Shown in pieces: positions 46,461-56,201 of a stretch of DNA of 64,000 nucleotides. Source of the DNA: Spirochaetales bacterium (GTDB lineage: Bacteria; Spirochaetota; Leptospiria; Leptospirales; Leptonemataceae). Each line of letters opens with the position of its first letter. The first letter of the stretch is position 1. Location: positions 496,001 to 560,000 of the forward strand of contig JABTUL010000002.1 of the NCBI GenBank assembly GCA_015075425.1. Direction: 5' to 3'. The translations under genes and the position numbers were made by a program. Below the pieces are notes generated by a model, which was not told the DNA's origin, searched no databases, and worked only from the letters and a program-made list of their open reading frames with translations.

Positions 46461-47003
46461 TTAAATGGCCACGCGTTCGCGGCCGGCAGCATCCAGTTCT
46501 GCGTTAAAACCAAAAAGCTCGGGACTTTTCAAACGATCTATATAAAGAATTCCCTGTAAGTGGTCGCATTCATGTTGATAGACAACTGCGTCAAAGCCTT
46601 CAATCACTTCATCATGAAAATTTTCTTTCTCATCATACCAGGTCATGCGAATTTTCCGGCTGCGTTCGACGTAGCCGCGCATATCAGGAACGGAGAGGCA
46701 GCCTTCCCAGTACCCTTCGCGGGGAGCATCCATAACCTCAATCAGGGGATTGATCAATACCTGTTTTTGAATGGGCCGTGCATCCGGGTAGCGCTCATTT
46801 TGTTCAAAACCAACGACAACAATCTGTTTGAGGATACCGATCTGTGGTGCCGCAAGTCCCAGACCGTCGGCTGCGAACATGGTTTCAAACATATCCTTGA
46901 TGAGTTTGCGATTTTCCTGGGAGCGAATTTCTTCGACCGGAACCGGTGCGGATTTCTGCCGCAGCAGCGGATTTCCGGCACGCAAGATCTTATGCACGGC
47001 CAT
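46461..47003 (-). CDS. def: Peptide deformylase
   Basis: A 180-residue Fe/Zn deformylase that removes the N-formyl group from new proteins. All three motifs are intact: [10 protein letters not shown] (GxGLAAxQ), EGCLSVPD (EGCLS) and QHECDHLQG (HExDH). It is the upstream gene of lipA on the minus strand and directly downstream (about 24 bases) of the tRNA-Ala gene on the same strand. The C-terminal extension after the last motif is short. Confidence 0.96.
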   Translation of the reverse strand: MAVHKILRAGNPLLRQKSAPVPVEEIRSQENRKLIKDMFETMFAADGLGLAAPQIGILKQIVVVGFEQNERYPDARPIQKQVLINPLIEVMDAPREGYWEGCLSVPDMRGYVERSRKIRMTWYDEKENFHDEVIEGFDAVVYQHECDHLQGILYIDRLKSPELFGFNAELDAAGRERVAI

Positions 47004-47026
47004 GGTTAAGCCTCAATCTGGTAATC

Positions 47027-47099
<73 letters not shown>

Positions 47100-47143
47100 G
47101 GCTGGAACAAAAGACGGATATCTGTGCCACGATACCCTGTCAA

Positions 47144-48583
47144 ATGTTATCTGCTTGTGTTTTTGCCCCGCAGATCGAAAAATGCCTTTGCTTTGCCTCT
47201 CTCTTTGCAAATCCCCCTATTGGTACGACGGTGAGTCTGACGCTGTACATCGGGATTTTTGTCGGGGTTTTCCTTCTGGGCGCTCTTGGCTATTATATCT
47301 ATGGTCTTTTGCGCGGCCCGGCCAGCCTGGAAGAACTGGAGTCGCTTTTCAAGCGTGGTCAGTATAAAGAGGTTATCACGGAATTGCAAAAGCTCCTGGA
47401 ACAGGATGAAACACACAAGCGGGCTCGCCTGCTCCTTGCCCAGGCCTACCAGAAGAAAGGCGATCATGCTCCTGCAGTGCTGGAATTTCGACAGGCCATC
47501 AAAGGCAGGGGTGCTCAGGAATTACGCCGCTCCGTGGTTCATCAAGGGCTTGCAGAAAGCCTGCTCGCGCTCGGCCGGGTGAATGAAGCTCGCGATGAAT
47601 ATCTACTCTGGACACAGGCCGAGCCGGAAAATGCCGAACCATTCTATCGTGTGGGCGAAATCTATTCGCGCAGCAACGACCTGAGTAAAGCGATTGGCTT
47701 TCTGACCCGGGCAATTCAACTCAATGCCCGTCACGTAGAAGCTCTCCAGCTCCTCGGGCAATGCCACTACCAGATGCAGGCCTACCAGGATGCTCGCGCG
47801 GCTCTCCTGCAGGCTGTGAAACTCAAGCCAGACCTTCCCGTAGCCAGCTATTTTCTGGGGCTGACTCTGCGCTATCTGGGAGATCATGAGTGGGCTTTGA
47901 AAGAGCTGGAGAAGGCAGAAAAAAGTGAGGATGTCCGGGTCAAAGCGATTCTTGCCAAAGGGATGGTTCTGATCGACGCGGGCAATTACGCCCGGGCCAT
48001 GATGGAACTGGATCGTGGGGTGAAATTTGCCCCGCCTGGAACCGAAGTATCTTTTAATATGCGTTACCTTCTGGCTCAGGCGGCGGAAAAAAACAGAGAT
48101 ATCAGCAAAGCCATCGAGAACTGGGAAATCATTGAGAATCTGAAGCCGGGCTTTCGGGATGTGCGCCAGAAGTTGAAAGAATATGGCGACTATCGTATAG
48201 ACGATAACATGAAAGATTTTATGATTGCCAGCAGGGAAAAATTCGAGGCTTCTGCGCGCAAGCTGGTTGAAGGAATGGGTTATACGATCTCCAGTATAAA
48301 CCTGGTGAATGACACACTGCTTGTGTGCGTTGCTCTGGAGCCGGAATCGGGTAAGCGGGTCCGGCGTCAAAATACCTACTTTCATATCTGTCGTGACCTG
48401 GATCCGCTCTCAGAAGCAACAGTACGCGATGTGCAGGAGAAAATGCGCGAAACCCATTCGGCGCGAGCCATCATTCTTACAGCCGGGGAGGTATCCAGCA
48501 TGGCCGCCGAGTACGTTTCCAGCCGGCCTATTGAAATCTATGAACGCTCGCGCATGACTGAGCTCTTTAAAGCGGTCCGATGA
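47144..48583 (+). CDS. TPR protein with degenerate Mrr-like C-terminal domain
   Basis: Up to 479 residues: an N-terminal helix (about residues 31-55), at least five TPR repeats (about 65-330), and a C-terminal domain of about 120 residues (from about 355) resembling the Mrr/restriction-endonuclease-like fold, with FEASARKLVEGMGY, then ARAIILTAGEVSSMAAEYV and YERSRMTELF. The usual D-(D/E)xK catalytic residues are not visible, so it is probably a non-catalytic adaptor. The stop overlaps the next start (ATGA). The start is uncertain: 47144 is the open-frame limit; GTG 47231 begins just before the helix. Confidence 0.65.
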   Translation: MLSACVFAPQIEKCLCFASLFANPPIGTTVSLTLYIGIFVGVFLLGALGYYIYGLLRGPASLEELESLFKRGQYKEVITELQKLLEQDETHKRARLLLAQAYQKKGDHAPAVLEFRQAIKGRGAQELRRSVVHQGLAESLLALGRVNEARDEYLLWTQAEPENAEPFYRVGEIYSRSNDLSKAIGFLTRAIQLNARHVEALQLLGQCHYQMQAYQDARAALLQAVKLKPDLPVASYFLGLTLRYLGDHEWALKELEKAEKSEDVRVKAILAKGMVLIDAGNYARAMMELDRGVKFAPPGTEVSFNMRYLLAQAAEKNRDISKAIENWEIIENLKPGFRDVRQKLKEYGDYRIDDNMKDFMIASREKFEASARKLVEGMGYTISSINLVNDTLLVCVALEPESGKRVRRQNTYFHICRDLDPLSEATVRDVQEKMRETHSARAIILTAGEVSSMAAEYVSSRPIEIYERSRMTELFKAVR

Positions 48584-51318
48584 TGGAAATGCTCCCCCTC
48601 CTGGAAGGGCCACACAGCGGCCGGTTTGCTTTGCATCCTTCTTTAGAGATGCAAAGCATTCTGGACCTTGCCCTGTCGGAAATCAAGCGCATGCTCAAAG
48701 CCAGACAGGCTTTCTTCTTTTTTTACGATAAGGATAGTCAGTTGCGGACACTGGGCCCGGAAGAGCCACCTGCCGGTCTTTTCACTTTTGCCCGGACCTG
48801 TGTGGATCGCTGGGATGATCTTATCTATAATCCTGATGGCAGCGCGGAGAGCATTTCCGGCCTCAATTTTGCAACCCTGGGAGTGCCCCTTACCTCGCAC
48901 AATGACATGATCGGGGTCATCGTCGTCAGTGATCCTTTATTCTTCTCGCATTTTTATGATTCCGATCTGAGCCTGCTCAAGCTTTTCTCTGCCACCTTTG
49001 CCATCCTTTTGCGCAACACGCTCCATGCACCTGGAGAAGAAGATGTTTTCCTGCGTTTCCGGACCAGTTTGCTTTTGCTTCTGGAAAACGTGAATTTGCA
49101 CCAGAAAATGCGCGAATCAGAGTATCAGCTTAAAACGGTACTTGAGGTCTCCAATCTGATCAACTCCTCGCGTGAGTTGACAGAAATGATTCAGACGATT
49201 CTGTATTCTGCACGTCGTGTCACCAATGCGGAAAGTGCCAGTCTTTTCCTGGTGGATGAGGAAACCGGAGATCTGTACTTTGATATCATTGCCAATAAAG
49301 AGGGCGAAGAATTGAAAGGAATGCGCATTCCTCGCGGGCAGGGCATTGCCGGCCTGTGCGCCATGGAGAAACGCTCCATCATTGTCAATGATGCGCAGAA
49401 AGATTCCCGGGTTTACAAACATGTCGATGAGGTTTCCAGTTTTGTAACTCGCAATATTCTGGCCACCCCTCTGCTGGTGGATGGCAGAATCGTCGGTGTG
49501 ATTGAAAGCATCAATACCATTGATCGCCCGGCCTTTTCCGATCATGATCGTGAAATTTTTGAAAGTTTTTCCGATTCGATTGCCATAGCCATTCAGCGGC
49601 GTCGCCTTCTTGACGATTTGCAGCGCACAAACCTCAAGCTGGAGAAGAATCTGCGCGAAGTGACCATTCTGCATGCTGTGGCCGGAGCCCTGGTGGAGGC
49701 GCGCAGTATCCATGAACTTTTTTCTCATGTGTTACGAATTATTCGGCGTGATCTAAACGTGGGCCGCATATCCATTTTGATGTACGATCGCAAAGAGGAG
49801 CTGGAAATCGTTGCCCTGGAATCGGAACAGCCCATTGTAAAATCAGATCAGAGCACCAGTTCTCTTTCCGAGCAGGTTTTGCAGCTACGTGAACCTGTTT
49901 TTATTGAGGATTTTCGCCGCGATGAACGTTTCAGCTCCTTCTTTCAACCGGGGCGCTACAGCAGCAGTTCCTGTATTCTGATCCCCCTGCGTTTGCCGCG
50001 CATAGAAAAACCTTTTGGCCTCCTCTGCGCTTCCGAGCCTTTACAGGGGAAGTTCGTTGAGGCTGACTATCGTTTATTAATCACTATTACTTCGCAGATG
50101 GTTCGGGGTTATGAGAATTTTATTCTCAGTGAACAAATTCTGGCCAACCGGGAAATAGAGAAGGAAGTGGAGATCACTTCCCGCATCCAGAAGAATATTT
50201 TACCGGACCGCCTGCCGCAGCATTTGCATGTTGACATCGCCGCCGATTCGATTATGGCCCGGACCACCGGCGGTGACTTTTACGATTACTATGTCCGCCA
50301 TCCCAATGGCGATGTGATCATGCTGGTTGCCGATGTTTCCGGAAAATCCTTACCCGCAGCGATTTTTATGGCCATCAGCAATTCGATTTTGCGCACGATC
50401 ATTCGTTCAGAGATGGAGCCGGAGGTCATTTTACAGATGGCCAATGAATTGATTTATGAAGAATCACAGTCCGGTATGTTTGTGACCGTTTTTCTGGCTC
50501 ATTATAATCCGGCCTCCGGTCTTTTGAAATACGCATCAGCGGGACAGAATGATATGCTTCTGGTCAATGATGACGGTAGCTACAGGCTCCTTTCCGGAAA
50601 AGGTTCTCCTCTGGGAGTCTTGCCGCGGCAACGTTATTCCGGTGGCCAGATTGAAGTGGATAAGAGCGACGTACTGATTCTGTACACGGATGGAGTGACA
50701 GAAGCCGTTGATCCGGAGAATGAAGAGTTTGGCCTGGACAGGCTGGTCGGCCTCATTCGGGAGAATCGCAGTCTGCCGCCACAGAAATTGATTGAGAAAA
50801 TTTATTCTGAAGTGGTATCTTTTAGCAATTCGCACGATCAGTATGATGATTTTACCATGCTTGTGGCGGACTTCAAAGGTATCATTAAAGGTCGACACGC
50901 CTATGCCAGTGAATTGCCGGCGGCCATCGAGAGCGTACCGCTTTTACGTGATTTCATTCTGGAAAAATGTCAGCGCCATGGAATGGCCGGTCGGGATCTG
51001 GAGGACATCCTTCTGGTTGCCGATGAAGCGGCCACCAATATTGTCATTCATGCCTACGCCGGTCTCTCTGTGGTGAACCCGGTTTTTTACTGTGATCTGG
51101 AAATTGAAACGGGCCAGAAGGTAAGACTGCAATTCCGGGACAATGGCCGGTCCTTCCGCATGGAGGATGTAAAGCACCCCGATCTATCAGAGAATTTGGC
51201 GGGGAAGCGCAAAGGCGGGTTCGGGGTGTATTTGATTCGGTCCTTGATGGATCTGGTTTCCTATTATCGTAAGGATGAACAAAATTATCTGGTCACGGAA
51301 AAGTTATTGAATCGTTAG
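48580..51318 (+). CDS. GAF-PP2C phosphatase with C-terminal HATPase kinase domain
   Basis: A 912-residue cytoplasmic regulator. Three GAF-like domains (about residues 20-155, 190-345, 365-515), a coiled-coil link, an SpoIIE/RsbU-type PP2C phosphatase (about 540-770; TTGGDFYDYY, VADVSGKSLPAAIFM, LYTDGVTEAVD and HDQYDDFTMLV carry the metal-binding Asp residues), and an RsbW-type HATPase (about 780-905; ADEAATNIVIHAYAG). It thus holds both the phosphatase and kinase sides of a partner switch in one polypeptide. The STAS gene at 51343 is the natural target. Coupled to the TPR gene by a four-base overlap. Confidence 0.88.
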   Translation: MMEMLPLLEGPHSGRFALHPSLEMQSILDLALSEIKRMLKARQAFFFFYDKDSQLRTLGPEEPPAGLFTFARTCVDRWDDLIYNPDGSAESISGLNFATLGVPLTSHNDMIGVIVVSDPLFFSHFYDSDLSLLKLFSATFAILLRNTLHAPGEEDVFLRFRTSLLLLLENVNLHQKMRESEYQLKTVLEVSNLINSSRELTEMIQTILYSARRVTNAESASLFLVDEETGDLYFDIIANKEGEELKGMRIPRGQGIAGLCAMEKRSIIVNDAQKDSRVYKHVDEVSSFVTRNILATPLLVDGRIVGVIESINTIDRPAFSDHDREIFESFSDSIAIAIQRRRLLDDLQRTNLKLEKNLREVTILHAVAGALVEARSIHELFSHVLRIIRRDLNVGRISILMYDRKEELEIVALESEQPIVKSDQSTSSLSEQVLQLREPVFIEDFRRDERFSSFFQPGRYSSSSCILIPLRLPRIEKPFGLLCASEPLQGKFVEADYRLLITITSQMVRGYENFILSEQILANREIEKEVEITSRIQKNILPDRLPQHLHVDIAADSIMARTTGGDFYDYYVRHPNGDVIMLVADVSGKSLPAAIFMAISNSILRTIIRSEMEPEVILQMANELIYEESQSGMFVTVFLAHYNPASGLLKYASAGQNDMLLVNDDGSYRLLSGKGSPLGVLPRQRYSGGQIEVDKSDVLILYTDGVTEAVDPENEEFGLDRLVGLIRENRSLPPQKLIEKIYSEVVSFSNSHDQYDDFTMLVADFKGIIKGRHAYASELPAAIESVPLLRDFILEKCQRHGMAGRDLEDILLVADEAATNIVIHAYAGLSVVNPVFYCDLEIETGQKVRLQFRDNGRSFRMEDVKHPDLSENLAGKRKGGFGVYLIRSLMDLVSYYRKDEQNYLVTEKLLNR

Positions 51319-51342
51319 GGCTACGCTGGAGGCTGTCTGACT

Positions 51343-51681
51343 ATGGATTTATCTCATGAGGTCCGGGGGAATCACCTGGTTGTATCCTTATCGGGCCGTA
51401 TGGATGTTCATCTGGCTTCAGAGGTGGAAAACCAACTGGGAGCTTTGATGAAAGCTCATCCGGATAAGCATATCCTGCTGGACTTAAGTGATGTAGAATA
51501 TATGTCTTCGTCAGGCTTGCGTGTTTTTGTCTCTTCCATGCGCACTTTGCGTGAGCGTAATTTGAATCTGATGCTCTGCAATCTCTCTCCGGCTGTCCGT
51601 AAAGTATTTGAAGTGGTTGAACTTATGGATATGTTTGACATCTATGAAAGTCAGGAAGAAGCCCTGGCTGCCTCTTCCTGA
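51343..51681 (+). CDS. STAS-domain anti-sigma factor antagonist
   Basis: A 112-residue STAS domain with the phosphoacceptor serine in VEYMSSSGLRVFVSS (about residues 50-64), the position used in SpoIIAA/RsbV. Its gene follows the GAF-PP2C-HATPase gene by 24 bases, making it the likely substrate of both of that protein's activities. A downstream anti-sigma or sigma target is not in the window. The hairpin GCCCGG/CCGGGC (51710-51715 with 51725-51730) downstream lacks a U-tract and was not scored as a terminator. Confidence 0.9.
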   Translation: MDLSHEVRGNHLVVSLSGRMDVHLASEVENQLGALMKAHPDKHILLDLSDVEYMSSSGLRVFVSSMRTLRERNLNLMLCNLSPAVRKVFEVVELMDMFDIYESQEEALAASS

Positions 51682-51743
51682 GCTACCGAACTGCTGATGC
51701 TGAGGCATAGCCCGGGTTCCTGGACCGGGCAGCAGCCCTTGCA

Positions 51744-52706
51744 TCAACCGGCTTGATAGGGATTTTTTTCTTCCGGGAAGCGCTGCTCTGCCCCGAACTC
51801 CAGCCCGCCCGGAGTTCCGCCCTGAGCCTGACTTCCGGCACTCTGTGGCAGGGGAACAAGCATCCGGTACGCTGTGGCGTTGACCAGTCCGTAAAAAAAT
51901 GTGAGTCCAAAGATGGCCAGAAACCCCACCCCGCAGGTCAGGATGCTGACCAGAAGCCAGGGAATGAGCAGGAGCAGGAAAAGACCCATGAAGGCTAAAG
52001 CCAGTCCCAGAAGAGCACCCACTTGATTTTCCGTCACAAGCCAGCTGCGGCGTATCCCTTCAAGCGCACCGGTCTGTTGATCCAGGACAAAATAAAAGGC
52101 AAAATAGATTCTGAGTATAAGATAGAAGAACACGCCCAGAGCGGGTATTCCGAGAGCGGCAGCCACAAGAATTTCGTTTAGCTCGGGCGTTCGTGCGAAC
52201 GTGGTCACAGCATAAAGGTATCCAGCAATCCCGGCACCGCCGATGATCAGGGGGAGCGCGGCTACCAGACCCATGAGCCAGTAGGCAGCAAAAATCGTCC
52301 AGAAGCGCTTGAACCCGATGAAGACCTGTTCGAAGGCTACCGTCACGCTACTGTTGTGCATGCTGTCCACTGCATTCAAAGCAATGTACAGCGGACCCAC
52401 GGCGATGGCCGGGCTTACAAATAGTGAAACCAACCCGGCAACACCGGCACCGGCAGCTCCGGCTTCTGGCTGGATCAGAGTTCCAGCTGCCTGAAAAATC
52501 TGCATGACTATGCTGATGCCAAAGGAGATGAATTGCACGGCAATGGTTGCCACACAGCCCAGGACCCAGTGTTTGCGAAACGCATCGCGAGCGGCAAGGA
52601 AGGCAGCTTTGATTTCTATGCGTCCGTTTCCGGGCGTAAAAACAAAAGACCCGGGTGCGGGAAGATCCACGCGCCCGGGCTGATACGGATTGTTTGGCTG
52701 TTGCAA
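51744..52706 (-). CDS. Multi-pass membrane protein, unknown
   Basis: A 320-residue protein with about six to seven helices in a layout like YciC or DUF975-type membrane proteins, and Pro/Gly-rich ends (NPYQPGRVD at the start, EEKNPYQAG at the end). The TTG at 52706 has AGGA about four bases upstream and follows the acyl-CoA synthetase stop by eight bases, so these two genes are probably one transcription unit. No function assigned. Confidence 0.6.
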   Translation of the reverse strand: MQQPNNPYQPGRVDLPAPGSFVFTPGNGRIEIKAAFLAARDAFRKHWVLGCVATIAVQFISFGISIVMQIFQAAGTLIQPEAGAAGAGVAGLVSLFVSPAIAVGPLYIALNAVDSMHNSSVTVAFEQVFIGFKRFWTIFAAYWLMGLVAALPLIIGGAGIAGYLYAVTTFARTPELNEILVAAALGIPALGVFFYLILRIYFAFYFVLDQQTGALEGIRRSWLVTENQVGALLGLALAFMGLFLLLLIPWLLVSILTCGVGFLAIFGLTFFYGLVNATAYRMLVPLPQSAGSQAQGGTPGGLEFGAEQRFPEEKNPYQAG

Positions 52707-52714
52707 AGTCCTGC

Positions 52715-54598
52715 CTATTTATACATGGATTCGATCAGATCCGCGTATTTTTCTGCAATGACATGCCGCTTTAGTTTGAAGAGGTTGGTGAGTTCATCGC
52801 CCACTTCAAATGGTTTGGGCAAGACGCGGCAATCTACAACCCGCTCGAAAACCTTAAAGCCTGTGCTGTCATTGACGCTGGCTTTGATTTCTTCCTGCAG
52901 CTTCTTCTGCACTTCCGGTTTATTGGCCAGTTCCTGCAACGTACTGCCGTACTGCGCAAAAGGCTCGAGAGCAGGCACCACAAGCGCACCCAGGAACTTT
53001 TTGTCCTGACCCACAACCATTACCTGGTCGATCAGCGGGGACTCAAGGATCTTGTTTTCGATTGGTACGGGTTCCACATTTTCTCCGCCAAGGAGTACGA
53101 CGGTCTCTTTGGAACGACCCATGATTTTCAGGGTGTTATTAAACGTAATCATACCCAGGTCACCTGTGTTCATCCAGCCGTCTTTTAAGACTTTGGCCGT
53201 AGCCTCAGGATTCTTGAAATATCCCTTCATGACCTGCGGCCCTTTTACGTGGATTTCGCCCTTGCGGCCGCGAATCTGGGTCTTGCCACCTGTTTCGTAG
53301 ATCACCTCATTTTTGGTAAGATCAATCAGACGCAGCTGCGTTTTGGGAAACACCGGTCCAACAGAGCCGATCACCAGTTTATCAAAGGTCCGCACGGCCA
53401 GAACAGGAGCTGTTTCTGTCATGCCATATCCTTCGAGGACGGGAATGCCAATGTTGTTGAAAAATTCATCCACATGGATGGGCAGGGCACCACCACCGGA
53501 AACCGATCCTTTGAGCTGACCGCCCGTAGCATCGCGAATCTTTTTGAGGACGATTACATCCAGGAGAAAGTTGGGAATGAGCAGCAGGATAGCAATGATC
53601 AGTTTCCACAGACCCATAGCCACAGACACCACAGGATTACGGCCATTGACATCAAGGTCATTGCCGCGAAGGAAGCGCAGTGCTGCTTTGAAGTGCCGTG
53701 AGCAAAAGTAGGCTGCTTTAAACAATGCGCGGGCAACGGCTGGCTTTTTCTCAAGGCCTGTGTAGATTTTGAGGTACACACTTTCCCACAGGCGCGGTGC
53801 AGAGGCCATGAAGGTCGGTTTAACCGACTTCATGTCATCTCCCAGGTTGCGTACGTTAGTGTAGTAGGTACAGGCACCAAAGGAAATGGCGATCATTTCA
53901 AAAACACGTTCAAAGATATGCCATACGGGCAGGATGGACAGGATGCGGTCTTCCGGGACGATCTGGATGGGCAGGTTGTTGATCTGAAAGAGCATGTTGG
54001 AATGCATGAGCTGCACACCTTTAGGAGCTCCCGTGGTTCCGGAGGTATAGATCAGGGTGAACAGGTCATCCGGTTTGATTCCGGCCATCCGTTCTTCTGC
54101 CCTTTTGTCACCACCAGCGCGCAGTTCCTTGCCCTTTTCCATAAGATCATAAAGATGCAAAACGTTTCCGGTAACGCGGGTGTCTTTATCCATCATAATG
54201 ATATGTTTTACGTTGGGAAGCTTGCTCTGATTCTTCTGAATTTTCTCAAGCATTGCCTGGTGTTCCACAAAAACGACCTGGGCGTCGCTGTGGTTCAGGA
54301 TGTATTCGATATCTTGATCGGTTACATCCGTGCCCCGGGGGACGTCAGCCGCACCGGCGATCAACACACCATAGTCTGCCACGATCCATTCCAGGCGATT
54401 GTCCGCCAGAAGACCCACATGATCCCGCGCTTTCACGCCTAAATCAATGAGACCGGTGGCCAGGTTCAGGCCCATCTCATAGAGATCTTTGTAATTCACT
54501 GCCTCGAATTCTTTGCTCTTGCCGCGAGTCGCGAAGGCGGGCTTGTCCCCACAGCGCTCTGCCGTTTCTTTATAAAGTTCTGCTAAGTTGGTCGCCAC
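52715..54598 (-). CDS. Long-chain acyl-CoA synthetase (AMP-binding)
   Basis: A 627-residue ANL-family enzyme that activates fatty acids with ATP and CoA. P-loop motif TLIYTSGTTGAPKG (about residues 185-198), GYGMTETAPVL (about 395-405), and the GWMNTGDLGMI hinge region are intact. The length and the membrane-associated hydrophobic stretch at about 330-350 (KLIIAILLLIPNFLLDV) match bacterial long-chain synthetases of the FadD type that act at the inner membrane. Leptospirales depend on fatty acids as carbon source, which gives this gene a central role. Confidence 0.92.
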   Translation of the reverse strand: MATNLAELYKETAERCGDKPAFATRGKSKEFEAVNYKDLYEMGLNLATGLIDLGVKARDHVGLLADNRLEWIVADYGVLIAGAADVPRGTDVTDQDIEYILNHSDAQVVFVEHQAMLEKIQKNQSKLPNVKHIIMMDKDTRVTGNVLHLYDLMEKGKELRAGGDKRAEERMAGIKPDDLFTLIYTSGTTGAPKGVQLMHSNMLFQINNLPIQIVPEDRILSILPVWHIFERVFEMIAISFGACTYYTNVRNLGDDMKSVKPTFMASAPRLWESVYLKIYTGLEKKPAVARALFKAAYFCSRHFKAALRFLRGNDLDVNGRNPVVSVAMGLWKLIIAILLLIPNFLLDVIVLKKIRDATGGQLKGSVSGGGALPIHVDEFFNNIGIPVLEGYGMTETAPVLAVRTFDKLVIGSVGPVFPKTQLRLIDLTKNEVIYETGGKTQIRGRKGEIHVKGPQVMKGYFKNPEATAKVLKDGWMNTGDLGMITFNNTLKIMGRSKETVVLLGGENVEPVPIENKILESPLIDQVMVVGQDKKFLGALVVPALEPFAQYGSTLQELANKPEVQKKLQEEIKASVNDSTGFKVFERVVDCRVLPKPFEVGDELTNLFKLKRHVIAEKYADLIESMYK

Positions 54599-54686
54599 GA
54601 TCTGGCCTCCTGAAAATTTGGACGTACTGTCCGGAAATTCGTTTTACTGTCAACAATCTTGTTTTTTTTTAGCCGGCCAACGCATT

Positions 54687-55451
54687 ATGGAAGGATTTAC
54701 CACCCGCTTTCGTTCTTTGCGCGCCAGGCGCGGCAACCTGCTCTGCGTGGGGCTTGATCCCGAGCCGGCAAGCCTTCCCGGACGCTACGCCGGGGATGTC
54801 TTTGCCTTTGTATCGGACATAATCCGCAGTACAAGGGACAAAGCTCTGGCCTATAAGTTGAATCTGGCCTTTTTTGAAATGCTGGACCTGGATCTGGCCC
54901 GATCAGTCGTGCGCTTGATTCGCTCCCGGAGCGATAGCCTGATTGTAGCGGACGCCAAGCGCGGCGATATTGGCAACAGTGCGGCAGCTTACGCGCGGGC
55001 CGTCTTTGAAAAGCTGGAGTGTGATGCCATTACGGTAAGTCCGTACATGGGTTTTGAAAGTCTGGAGCCATTTCTCTCCTATGATGACCGCGGGACCATT
55101 GTCCTGTGCCGTACTTCCAATCCTGGTGCGGCCGAGTTTCAGCTGTGTGGCGATCCACCGCTTTACGCGCAGGTAGCCCGCGAAGCCGCCGTCTGGGCGG
55201 AACGTTTCCCGGAGCGAATCTGGCTTGTCGTGGGCGCCACAGCAGCGCGACCGGAACTCGAGCGCATTGTGCAGGAAGCTCCTCACATTCCGTGGCTTGT
55301 CCCCGGCGTGGGTGCTCAGGGGGGCCAGACGGAGGACCTTTTTGCTGTTCGCGGAGCGGAATTTATGGTCAATGTCAGTCGCGCCATTCTCTACGCCGAT
55401 GATCCGGCCGCAGTCGCCGCAAGTTATGCAAGCCAGCTGGCGGTGCGCTAA
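54687..55451 (+). CDS. pyrF: Orotidine-5'-phosphate decarboxylase (type 2)
   Basis: About 254 residues from ATG 54687. The catalytic-site motif is VADAKRGDIGNSA (DxKxxDI), with CVGLDPEP at the start and GVGAQGGQ near the C-terminus, typical of the longer type 2 PyrF. It makes UMP in pyrimidine biosynthesis. It is divergent from the acyl-CoA synthetase gene. Its last 26 bases overlap the start of the SanA-like gene. Confidence 0.93.
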   Translation: MEGFTTRFRSLRARRGNLLCVGLDPEPASLPGRYAGDVFAFVSDIIRSTRDKALAYKLNLAFFEMLDLDLARSVVRLIRSRSDSLIVADAKRGDIGNSAAAYARAVFEKLECDAITVSPYMGFESLEPFLSYDDRGTIVLCRTSNPGAAEFQLCGDPPLYAQVAREAAVWAERFPERIWLVVGATAARPELERIVQEAPHIPWLVPGVGAQGGQTEDLFAVRGAEFMVNVSRAILYADDPAAVAASYASQLAVR

Positions 55452-56121
55452 AAAATTGAAGCGATTTGGGTCGTTCTGCCTGGCAGGGCTACCGACCCTT
55501 TTTCTTTTGGGTCTGCTTCTGCTTCGCTTACTCAACACGCGGGTTATGGAAAGCACTGCGGGACAGGTCATGACTCTCGATAGCGCTTTGCCGGCGCAGG
55601 CAGCGCTACTGCCCGGTGCCCGCGTCTATTCTGATGGTGACGTCTCTCCCATCGTTGCCGATCGAATTGCTATGACTTACAGACTTTATGCCAAGAATAA
55701 GGTCAAGAGGATCCTGATATCCGGTGACCATGGGCAGAAGCATTACGATGAAGTGAATACCATTCGCCAGAAGTTACTGGATCTGGGCATTCCGGCTCAA
55801 GATCTCTTCATGGATCATGCGGGTTTCAACACATACGATAGCATCTACAGGGCTCGTGATATCTTTCAGGTTCGTTCGCTCATCATTGTGACCCAGAAGT
55901 TTCATTTGAATCGTGCGCTCTACCTGGCGAACGTAATGGGTGTACCCGCCCAGGGAGTGGTTGCGGATCGGCGGAGGTACCGCTCACATCGCTACAATGA
56001 GTTTCGCGAATTCTTTGCCCGCCCGGCCAACCTGATTCGTTCCCGGCTCCTGAAACAAAAGCCGCGCTTCCTGGGTGCCGTGATTCCCATCAGCGGAGAC
56101 GGCCGGCAGACGGAAGATTAG
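55426..56121 (+). CDS. SanA/DUF218 family membrane-anchored protein
   Basis: About 231 residues: one N-terminal helix (residues about 10-30), then a DUF218/SanA domain with the typical phrases GARVYSDGDVSPIVADR, RILISGDHG, DHAGFNTYDSIYRA and IVTQKFHLNRALYLA. SanA/YdcF proteins are envelope proteins whose roles include barrier integrity; the precise function is not known. The start is uncertain (ATG 55426 overlaps pyrF; TTG 55456 follows it). The two genes form an operon. Confidence 0.82.
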   Translation: MQASWRCAKKLKRFGSFCLAGLPTLFLLGLLLLRLLNTRVMESTAGQVMTLDSALPAQAALLPGARVYSDGDVSPIVADRIAMTYRLYAKNKVKRILISGDHGQKHYDEVNTIRQKLLDLGIPAQDLFMDHAGFNTYDSIYRARDIFQVRSLIIVTQKFHLNRALYLANVMGVPAQGVVADRRRYRSHRYNEFREFFARPANLIRSRLLKQKPRFLGAVIPISGDGRQTED

Positions 56122-56201
56122 AACATGGCCGTCCAGGGCTATTTTTTGCCCGATTTTCTGGACGACAGTGGAGCCGCCTGACACTCTGACAGCAAAAAGC
56201 C

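Noticed and set aside
51710-51730. Terminator after the STAS gene
   Set aside because: Stem GCCCGG/CCGGGC lacks a U-tract and has a nine-base loop; left unscored.
54599-54686. Promoter for the acyl-CoA synthetase (TTGACA on the minus strand)
   Set aside because: The -35-like box is good, but no matching -10 lies 16 to 18 bases away.
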